Assembly (NCBI GenBank): GCA_030267965.1
Contig: BRYA01000547.1
Span: forward strand, 1 to 37,084
Direction of reading: 5' to 3'
From: Triparma columacea
Lineage: Eukaryota > Sar > Bolidophyceae > Parmales > Triparmaceae
DNA: 37,084 nt
Part shown: piece after piece, positions 10,101 through 17,539 of the stretch
How the letters are laid out: each line of letters begins with the position of its first letter
How positions within the stretch are numbered: the stretch's first letter is position 1
Program-made: the position numbers and the translations under genes
The notes under the pieces: model-generated
Databases searched by the model: none
What the model was told of the DNA's origin: nothing
Seen by the model: only the letters and a program-made list of their open reading frames with translations

Positions 10101-10809
10101 TCTTGCCCTTGCTGAGGATACAGTGCTTGCAGTTGAGGAAGAAGTGGCGACCGGCCTTCTTCCTGATGACTGCGCTGACGGTGGAAGAGGCAGCGACAAA
10201 GAGGGCGTAGATGAGCAGGAAGGAGGCGATGGAAGAGGGGTGGAGAGTGGTGACGTAGCTCCCGTACAGCATCATCACGATGGCGGTGATGATAATGGCG
10301 CTGGAGATGGTAACAAACGCGGAGAGGAAGACGGAAAAGTAAAGGGATAAGGAACGCTTCGCACCCAGCATGTTGGAGACAGTGTCAGAGCACTCCTGGT
10401 AGATGGAGGAGGCGGAGTCGTCGTACGTCTTGTGGATCTTATATGCCATGCTCATTCTTGAGAATTGGGGGGGGAGGGCGCAGAGAGGGAGCAAGGGGTG
10501 TGGGAGGGTTAGATAGAGCGTGGCCGGGGTAGAGGGTAAAATCATAGGGTTGGGGGGGTGGGGGGGTGGGGGGTGGGGGGGGGGTGACATGGAAGGTAAC
10601 TGCAGTCAAACTGTAGAAGCGAAACCTGCATCACCCACCCACCTGAATGACTTTCTTGCAAACCCTGTCGCCCGCTTGGGCATGCGAACATTCCTTGTTT
10701 TTTGGCCAGACTCCTCGACCTCAAACTTGACCTTCGAATTAGGTTCACCCTGACCGAGGAGGACCTTGCTGTCCTTCTCGACTATGGCGTCGTTAAAGGA
10801 CACAGGCAT
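7108..10809 (-). CDS. Multipass membrane protein with PLAT-like domain and NUC1-type DNA/RNA non-specific endonuclease
   Basis: Five exons join in frame into 1056 codons: 10809-10643, 10456-9877, 9797-9676, 9546-8518 and 8380-7108. All junctions have GT donors and AG acceptors. The N-terminal half has about six hydrophobic helices (e.g. YFSVFLSAFVTISSAIIITA and YGFTAIAMLGLVITFTLVV). An acidic linker rich in D/E/A follows. A PLAT/LH2-like beta domain spans the last intron (HISVSLVG, then VTIYSTDVGTVTSIELIS, then LKFSKIEVGD). The C-terminus is a NUC1 (PF01223) nuclease with the DRGHQIPANN catalytic-His motif and YMTNIMPQ. It also has the metal-binding-Asn motif MNRGSW and many cysteines, suggesting a lumenal or extracellular location. 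NUC1 enzymes cut DNA and RNA without sequence preference using one metal ion. I know of no named protein with this architecture. Confidence 0.82.
10543..10590. repeat. G-rich low-complexity tract inside intron 1 of the endonuclease gene
   Basis: A run of GGGGGGTGGGGGGG-type sequence lies in the intron between exons 10809-10643 and 10456-9877. Read on the coding (minus) strand it is a C-rich polypyrimidine tract upstream of the acceptor, so it may help define the 3' splice site. Confidence 0.6.
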
Positions 10810-11054
10810 GGGCTGGCTTGTGCTGAAAATTTCAGGTCTGAACCGGTCTCCTCAAGGTTCAAGATGTCAAGATCAGGAGGGTTGTTGGAGGGGGTTTGGG
10901 AGAAACTTTGACATGCAGACGTCATTTCGTCAGGCTCTTAAACATCGCGTCTCAGGAGACCGTAATGCGTCTGGGAAGCGTCATAAAAAGCGTGCCGGGA
11001 TAATTTGGATTTTGTAACACCATTTTGACTTTCGCCTAAATTTTCAGTCTCCCC

Positions 11055-12453
11055 TCAGTTGATCTCCATGTCCTCCCCCTCCTCTTCCTCCCCCAGGTCT
11101 TCGATCCTGTCTTTGACATCGTCAATCTGAATCTCAATGTCCTCGATCTGCTCCCCCATCCCCCCCTGGTCGAACCCCCCCTCCATCTCCAGTTCCTCCT
11201 CCATCCCCTTCTTTGCCTTCTCCAGCATTTCCAAAGCCTTCTTGAAATAGAATCTGGCCTGCTGCTTCGAAGTAGGGGAGGAGTGGAAGGCGCAACCGAG
11301 GAGAAACCAGGTCTCGATTACTTCGTCATTGTCACTGAGGAGACTGCCGAGGACCTGGATAACGGCATCGTCAAGGGTGATTTTGATGCCTTTAGGGTCG
11401 CCGTTGGCGGCGAGAAAAGCTGAAGACTCAAGCATGAGTTTAGCCGTCTGTGTTCTATGGTGCGCGAGACCGGAGCGAGCATGGAGGAGGGAGGGTCAGT
11501 TTAGTTTCCAGCCGATCTCACTCTCGATATGTCTTTTCGTTGTTTTATCTTTCATTCCCGCAAACTTCCCTGCCCGCTCACCTAAACTCGAACCCCGGCA
11601 GTTTGTTAACCTCATCAAGCGCGTCCTGTTCCACCTCCACCGCCCCCCCCTCCACGGTCATCGGGTTCGCAGATTCCTCTACCACCTTATCTCCCAGTCC
11701 CACCACCTCAGCCATGGCCTTGCATCCCCCGCCGATCCTCTTCCACACCTCCGTCATTGCTTCCGCGGCGTCGCCGCCGCGGTTCTGTGAGAGGCGGAGG
11801 TTCGCAAGGGCTTGGAGGGCGTCTGGGATGGCACCAGTATCGTACTTCAGGGCGGACTCGACTGCAGACACGGCTGAGGTCTCGGCTGAGGGGTCCATGC
11901 AGAGGTCAGTCATCCAGAGGTCAGCGACGTTGCAGTAGGCCTGGCAGAGGAGCTGTGAGACGGGGATGGCCTCCTTCCCCTCCTCCTCCATCCCATTATT
12001 CCCTGCCATCTCCCCCTCGAGCAGTTCGATCCCCCTCTTCATGTGACCCAGGCTATCCGTACCCCCCGTAACCTGCCCCATCAGCAGCCTCCTGCTCCCA
12101 GTCTCCTCCACCTTGTTTGCCTCTTCAAAGGCCTTCTTTGCCCCCTCTACATCTCCGTTTTGCGCCAGGCACTCCCCTATCCTCTCGTAAGCGTGTGCTA
12201 ATTGTGGTAATAAGGAGCTTGACGTAGTGGACGTCGTGGATGGAGGAGAAGATGAGGCAGAAGTCAAGACCTCCACTGCTCGACCATACATTGATAGGGC
12301 CAAGTTTGGCTCCATTGTCTCCATTGCGGAGTCTCCTCTGCTTATAAGGTCAGAAGGGGAATAAGTTGCGGTCTTTGGTGGTGGAGGAGGGGGGAGAGAT
12401 GACTTAGGCACTTTCTTATTGGATCCATGAGATTTCTTCGATTGTTTTCCCAT
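11055..12453 (-). CDS. TPR protein, probable Rpl4 assembly chaperone (Acl4-like)
   Basis: Two exons, 12453-11582 and 11454-11055, give 423 residues. The acceptor ccatag|A was chosen because it keeps the frame; the next AG would not. The start MGKQSKKSHG is lysine-rich, followed by a proline run. Tetratricopeptide-like helices follow (AHAYERIGECLAQNGDVEGA, QLLCQAYCNVADLWMTDLCM, PDALQALANLRLSQ). The second exon has VIETWFLLGCAFHSS and a strongly acidic C-terminal tail (EEEEGEDME). This order matches the Acl4 family, nuclear or cytosolic chaperones that hold newly made ribosomal protein uL4. The family call rests on overall layout and on the ETWxLLG motif, so a different TPR family remains possible. 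It is divergent from the EEP gene, 344 bp away. Confidence 0.72.
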
Positions 12454-12633
12454 TGTAAAAAAAGAAGGATGAGGACAATCTATGGGATGAACGGTGAGAG
12501 GAGGAGTAGATATATATACAATTGAGCTGGAAATGTGATTTAGAGCAAATTTGGGTGCTTTGTTGGGTTCAGAGAGAGGCTTGGAAATTGGCAAGGAAGA
12601 AAAAGGGTGGAAGGAAAGGAACTTTTCCAAAAA

Positions 12634-12806
12634 ATCGTGTCTGAGCACACCGTCCTTATTCACCCTCGTGTCCCCGAGTGCGCAGTCGTAGGAATCAACG
12701 ATCCCTTGAAGGGCACCTCTCCAATCTGCCTCTTTGTCTCCTCTGAACCCCCCGACAAGGCTGAGCTCGAGCAGATTGGTTCCGAAATAAGCGAATTATG
12801 TCCATG
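12634..12806 (+). pseudogene. Acyl-CoA synthetase (ANL family) C-terminal fragment
   Basis: A short plus-strand frame encodes about 55 residues including ECAVVGINDPLKG and then a hydrophobic ICLFV strand. This matches the beginning of the C-terminal lid domain of acetyl/propionyl-CoA synthetases (typical form AVVGxxDxLKG). The frame stops at 12807. Neither the adenylation core nor the catalytic-lysine motif of the lid is present nearby. It therefore looks like a relic. It overlaps the start codon of the downstream EEP gene in another frame and lies in the shared promoter region with the TPR gene. Confidence 0.5.
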
Positions 12807-13838
12807 ATATTGCACAGACTGAAGATATGGACAGGGACCTCGGTCATGAACCTTGACACCAACTTATCCCAGCTGAAGGGGGGGAGACTGTACCTGATAC
12901 CCGCTGCTCTGTTACAGGCCGCCGTAACCTTACCCTTCCTTGTGGTATGCATGTTCCATGCAGTTCTAAAGCCCGTGGGGGTGAGCTACAAGTTTGAGGC
13001 CCCCAGGCTGCAGGGTCAGCCACCACAGAGGACGTCGCCCCGCCGAACGAGGCTGAAGGTCATGACGTTTAACATTCGCTGTGGCGTGGACCGATCGGGC
13101 TCTTACAACCTCTCCCGCTGTGTCGCTAGCATCCTGAAGGAGGACCCTGACGTAGTGCTGCTTCAAGAGGTCACCGACAAGGGTTTTGATAAAGGTTGGA
13201 TAGGTACGACATACGTGGGGGAACCTACCCCCGAGCCAGTAGATCAGGTCGTCGAGATCTTACGCATGCTCGTGGAAAGTGGTGGCCACAAGGGTTGGGG
13301 CGAGGAGGCGACTGCAGAGTACCTGGGACCCTTTCGACTAGAGAAGATAGAGAGGAAAGGGAGCTACGGGATCGGGGTTCTTTGTAAGAGGAAGGCCGAG
13401 TGTACGAAGAGGCTCATTTATAAGCCATGCGTGGCGGGGAGGCAAGGGAGGGGTGCTTTGGCATGCGAGTTTTTAGTTGGTAGCGGGGTCCGATGTTGGA
13501 TGATTTGCACCCACCTCCAGCACGACCCTACTGGATATGAGCAGGAGTTCCAGGTCTCAGAACTTCTGAGTTGGATAGAGCGGGATCTTGGGGGTGGAAA
13601 CGTCGTGGTCGGGGGAGACTTTAACGCAACACCGAGCTTCATGCCGCTCAGGATTATGGAGAAGGCCATGGGAAAGGGGAGGGCCGAGGAGACGACGTTC
13701 CCGATGGGGATTGGAGGGATCAGATTGGACTACCTATTTGTAAGGGGCAACGGTATCAAGAAGGTGGAGGAGAACAAGGTTCTCAGTGACGACACTGCGA
13801 GCGACCACTTCCCCGTTGTTTGTACCGTGGAGATATAG
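12798..13838 (+). CDS. Membrane-anchored endonuclease/exonuclease/phosphatase (DNase I-fold) protein
   Basis: Single-exon frame of 346 residues. A hydrophobic stretch at ~34-56 (LYLIPAALLQAAVTLPFLVV) predicts a membrane anchor or signal anchor. The rest carries the full set of EEP motifs: MTFNIRCG (~89), LLQEV (~123, metal-binding Glu), CTHLQHD (~237), GGDFNATP (~273), LDYLFVRG (~314) and SDHFPV (~336, catalytic Asp-His). Family members hydrolyse phosphodiester or phosphomonoester bonds in nucleic acids, phosphoinositides, sphingomyelin or similar compounds. The substrate cannot be read from sequence. An internal ATG at residue 17 (12846) is an alternative start. The gene is convergent with the isomerase-OCD gene; stop codons are about 60 bp apart. 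Confidence 0.85.
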   Translation: MSMILHRLKIWTGTSVMNLDTNLSQLKGGRLYLIPAALLQAAVTLPFLVVCMFHAVLKPVGVSYKFEAPRLQGQPPQRTSPRRTRLKVMTFNIRCGVDRSGSYNLSRCVASILKEDPDVVLLQEVTDKGFDKGWIGTTYVGEPTPEPVDQVVEILRMLVESGGHKGWGEEATAEYLGPFRLEKIERKGSYGIGVLCKRKAECTKRLIYKPCVAGRQGRGALACEFLVGSGVRCWMICTHLQHDPTGYEQEFQVSELLSWIERDLGGGNVVVGGDFNATPSFMPLRIMEKAMGKGRAEETTFPMGIGGIRLDYLFVRGNGIKKVEENKVLSDDTASDHFPVVCTVEI

Positions 13839-13897
13839 TAATGTTGTGTCTAAAAACTTTGCTAGCTTTATCTCCTTTATCTTCAAGCCGCCCCCAA

Positions 13898-16130
13898 TCA
13901 CTCCGCCTTCTGCAATTTCTCCATGACCTTGCCGGCGATGGCGGCGTCCTGAGCCCCTGCGCCAGTTAAGTCGACGATCTTGACGCCCTTGCCCCTCTCA
14001 ATCGTCTTCTTCCCGGTGATTACGTCGCCTAGCGTGACCAGGGAGGAGTGAGAGGAAGAGGAAAGGTACTGGAACTCTCCCAATTTGATGACGTTCTCTA
14101 CGGTGTCGCAAATCATCTCGCTCCCATCCTTCTTCTCCACGCCTCCCCTGACCCTCTCTAGCAGTCCCTCCCCAAGCTCCCTCTTCCCCGGTGTGTCGCT
14201 GCCCACTGCCACAACCACGGCGCCCTCCTTAATCCAACCCGCCTCCTCAACGAGGGGGGTAGTGGAAGGGGTCACTGTGAAGACCACGTCGCAATCGCTG
14301 ACTGCGTCCTCCACGTTTCCAGCGATTTCGACGGCAGCTTGGGGCAGCGAGGGGGTGACGGCTCCGACAAAATCCTCGGCCGTGCCACGACTTCTACTCC
14401 AGCTCTTGACCTTCCCGACCCTCCCAATCTCGCCGCACATTCTCCCCACCAATTTAGCCACAGCCCCCCCACCCACAACCCCGACTGTGATATCCCCCCC
14501 CACCTTGCACGCCGTATTTGCCGCCAAGACAGCAGCAGCAGCCGTCCTGACGTCCGTCATGTACCCCTTATCCTGAACCAGCGCTACCGGTCCCCCCGTC
14601 TTTGCACTCAGCACCAGAACGCACCCTGACCCAGTCGGTAGCCCCAGATCCTTGTTGCTCGTGAAACCGCTCGCAACCTTGACGACGTAGTACTCCGAGC
14701 TGTGTACCCAACCTGGCTTGATGCAGGTTTCACCTCTCCCTGGGAACTGGATCTGGAGGGGGACAGGGGAGGTTACAGTTTCGTTGCTCAAGGAGGTGAA
14801 GGCGGAGACCGCCGATGACATGGCGACGGAGGGAGTACAGATTGAAGCAACTGTTGATTGGGTGATCACAGGGGGCTGGGTGGGTTGGGGGGGAATGGGG
14901 GAGGGTCAAAGGGGGTGAAGAAAAAATAGAACAATGCTGCCTGAGTCTCTCACCTTCCCGGCCTCCAACTCAGGGTTAACGTAGCCCCCCCAGTCCCCCT
15001 CAACGTCCCCGTACCCCCCCTTTTCGTAAGCCCTCTTAACGACTCCCATGATGTGAGCGTTGATGTCCTCCAAGTCCGCAACATCCTCGCCATTTATCTG
15101 CTTGCGCATGTAAGGGTCCGGGCCAAACTCCGTGGTAACCCAGCAGACCTCCCTGCCCTGCTTCTTCATCCCCGCCCACAGCAGCGACCACCACGCTACG
15201 TGCTTGGAAACAGTCTCTGACCACATGGACCACCTCGGGTCGTCAACCTGGCTCCCCTGGTCGTGCCCAATTCTGGCGTGTATCATCCTGTTCCTCTTAC
15301 CTAACTCCTGCAGCACACCCCTGTACCACGAAGCCCTGACGTCCGAACCCTCGACGTCCCATACCTGCTCACCCACGCACGCCCAGTGGCTGAGGTCGGC
15401 GTTGAAACCAACGGTGTCGGAGACGTTGAAGGAAGACTCGGCGAGGGATGAGGAGGTGAGGAGATCCTTCATCCCCGCGGCGGAATAGGTTATGCGCTGA
15501 CGGTGGGTCTCCATTACTACGGAGATGGTGGAGGAAAACTTCGAGCTCCATGTATTTTTAAACTGCGCGGGAAATGTTTGTTGGGATGGGTATAATATAT
15601 ACCAGATTGCGGTGCCTCCTCCTTCCATTTCTCACCTCCTCGACGACCCCCACCCACCCCTCAACGAACTCCCTCCTCATTCCCTCGTCATGAACGAACG
15701 CGTCTACCCCCGCGTGCACGTTGATGACCTCAATCCTGAGCGCCCTGTTGTCCTCCTTGATCTTCATAATCACTTCAAACAGCTCCTTCCTTAGGCTTTC
15801 TAAGTGATCCGACACACTCAAAGTACCGATGTAAACGTACTCCCCGCTTTTTTTGTCTATGTAACCTCCACCTGTATGAAGCTGTGGAAGTAGTATCATG
15901 TCAGTGTCAACGCAGGCCTGGACAAAGGCGGAGTCGTTGTAGCCGAAGGAAATCACCTCGCAACCTACGTAACCTTGGGTGGAGTAGTGCTGCAAGACGG
16001 AGAGGTGGGTGGAGGGGGGTACGGGGGGGGGGACTCCCCAGAAGGACTTTATCAAACGGAGCTATTGTGGGAGGGCAAAGGGGAGGGTCAGGAAGGGGTC
16101 AGGAAGGGGTACTTCGATGAAGGGAGGCAT
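13898..16130 (-). CDS. Predicted bifunctional protein: sugar-isomerase-like TIM barrel fused to ornithine cyclodeaminase/mu-crystallin domain
   Basis: Four exons, 16130-16113, 15989-15636, 15562-14954 and 14875-13898, join in phase 0 throughout to 652 residues. The first exon is an 18-nt micro-exon (MPPFIE). Residues ~1-325 resemble xylose-isomerase-like TIM barrels: VINVHAGVDAF, a VMETHRQR metal-ligand strand, HARIGHDQG, DPRWSMW and VTTEFGPDPY. Residues ~328-652 are an ornithine cyclodeaminase/mu-crystallin domain. It has KPGW, LPTGSG, a TDVRTAAAAVLA segment, the Rossmann motif VGVVGGGAVAKL and DLTGAGAQD. The OCD fold normally begins upstream of its first in-frame ATG (14821), and the missing residues (VITQSTVAS) come only from splicing to the barrel exons. 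This is the main argument for one gene rather than two. Substrates are unknown. Confidence 0.75.
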
Positions 16131-16199
16131 CTGCGTGGTGATATATTTGCTCAGATAATGGGATATACTTGGTACGGACCTTCATAACGACGTTGCTCT

Positions 16200-16496
16200 A
16201 TGTTTGAGGTATCTTTGGACTTTCTTTGGATTTCTTTGGCCATTTGCCATTTATTTATTTGTTCGAAATAGGTTTTATTTCGTCGGCGTCGAATCCTTGA
16301 CTTGCTACCTCTCTACGGACGCTGGGACATGCCGAAGGACCCTTACCTTGGGCTCAACAACGAGGAACGCTGGGGCGCAGTGGGGCTGTACTTTATACTC
16401 ATGCTCATTCAGACTGTCGCTGCACAACAGAAAAGCAAATCAACTTTAAGCACAAAATATATGTTTATCATATTATGTCCCCGAGTTTCCCTTTGA
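16200..16496 (+). CDS. Small single-pass membrane protein, unknown
   Basis: Predicted from a 9-nt first exon (16200-16208, MFE), a 63-bp intron with GT and AG ends, and a second exon 16272-16496, all phase 0, giving 77 residues. The second exon is basic at its start (LFRRRRI), then has DMPKDPYLGLNNEERWG and a hydrophobic helix GAVGLYFILMLIQTV. The size and layout recall small accessory subunits of organelle membrane complexes, but I do not recognise the family. The 3' end overlaps the convergent macrodomain gene by about 24 bp. A start at 16329 without the intron is an alternative. Confidence 0.4.
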
Positions 16497-17213
16497 CTTT
16501 TTATCTCCGCCTCCATTACCGTCGCTTTCTTCGGCCTTCCTCTTCCTGATGGCCTCGTCCTCCTCTTCGTCCTCCTCTTCGTCCTCCCCTTCCTCCTCCC
16601 CTTCCTCCTCCTCCTCCTCCTTCTCCTCAGCACAAACCTTGACGAGAAGCTTCTGCTCAGATTCCTTAAACGCCACAAGATGCACCTCCTCAAGTCCTTC
16701 GTACGCGCTCCCCTTCACGGCCTTAACAGCGATTCTAAGAACCTCCTTGAGCGATCTCTTCCCCCGAAACACCCCGGCGCTTAACAAACTAAACGCTATA
16801 GTCTTGATGGGAGGATCAGTCTGCTGCTTTGCGAGCTCCATGCTAGCCTTGTACGCCGAGGAGAGGAGCTTGTCACCTTCACCCTCGTTTGAGCAGCTCC
16901 AGTAGTTAGGACCGACGGCGTGAATGCACCAGGAAGCGTTTAATTGTCCTCCGATAGTTATTGCAGCTGAACCTGTGTCAACCCTCGTCGTCGACGTTCC
17001 CGGTTTGATAGGTAAGGAGAGTCTAGCCTCGTAAAGGCTGTCGCCTCCGGCGTTTGAGATTGCGCCGTCGACGCCACCGCCGCCGAGACATTCTTCATTC
17101 GCGGCGTTCACTATAGCGTCTCCACTGAAGGGAACGACGCTGCCTGAAGAAACGATAAGTTTAGCAGTATTATTCTTGATGCTCTCAGAGTGAATCGGGT
17201 CAACTCCGAGCAT
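16473..17213 (-). CDS. Macrodomain (ADP-ribose-binding) protein with acidic-basic tail
   Basis: Single-exon frame of 246 residues starting at the ATG in a GT/CA-rich tract. Residues ~10-185 form a macrodomain: AKLIVSSGSVVPFSGDAIVN, then AANEECLGGGGVDGAI (the ADP-ribose-binding loop with the catalytic Asn of the MacroD class), IHAVGPNY, and AFSLLSAGVFRGKRSL. A glutamate/aspartate run and a KRK-type basic patch close the protein, suggesting a nuclear location. MacroD-class proteins bind ADP-ribose and can remove mono-ADP-ribose from Asp/Glu. The GGGGVDGAI loop favours an active hydrolase over a pure reader, but this is inference. It is divergent from the PARP-Deltex gene, with 326 bp between starts. 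Confidence 0.9.
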   Translation of the reverse strand: MLGVDPIHSESIKNNTAKLIVSSGSVVPFSGDAIVNAANEECLGGGGVDGAISNAGGDSLYEARLSLPIKPGTSTTRVDTGSAAITIGGQLNASWCIHAVGPNYWSCSNEGEGDKLLSSAYKASMELAKQQTDPPIKTIAFSLLSAGVFRGKRSLKEVLRIAVKAVKGSAYEGLEEVHLVAFKESEQKLLVKVCAEEKEEEEEEGEEEGEDEEEDEEEDEAIRKRKAEESDGNGGGDKKSKGNSGT

Positions 17214-17539
17214 GTGTGTGTGTTTGTGTTGTGTGTAGGTGGGTGTGTGGGTGTGTATGTGGGTGTGTGGGTGTGTGGGTGTGTGAAGTATTATTTTGTA
17301 GACTTGTTGCGAATACGTCAATGAAATGAGAGAGACAATTTTGTTCCAGCTGCCCAGTCCCAAATTCCCTGGGAAGGGATCGTTTAAAACCTGCAGTAGC
17401 GTTCTAGCGCCATTCAATTTACATCGGAGATATATTAATATCATAACCGATCCTCACATCACATCAAAACTCACCACTGTTCCGAGAAGCAGAAGAATTA
17501 CCCAGACATTCCCCCCGAGGTCTTATCAGGAGTAAAAAA
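17214..17539. promoter_or_regulatory. Putative bidirectional promoter between macrodomain and PARP-Deltex genes
   Basis: The 326 bases separating the two divergent start codons begin with ~75 bp of imperfect (GT)n, directly adjoining the macrodomain ATG. The rest is unique sequence. No TATA or Inr element can be called with confidence. Sharing of one intergenic region by two ADP-ribose-related genes suggests co-regulation, which is inference. Confidence 0.4.

Noticed and set aside
13898..14821. Treating the OCD domain as an independent gene starting at ATG 14821
   Set aside because: This start would remove the first strand and helix of the OCD fold, which are encoded upstream and reached in frame from the barrel exons.
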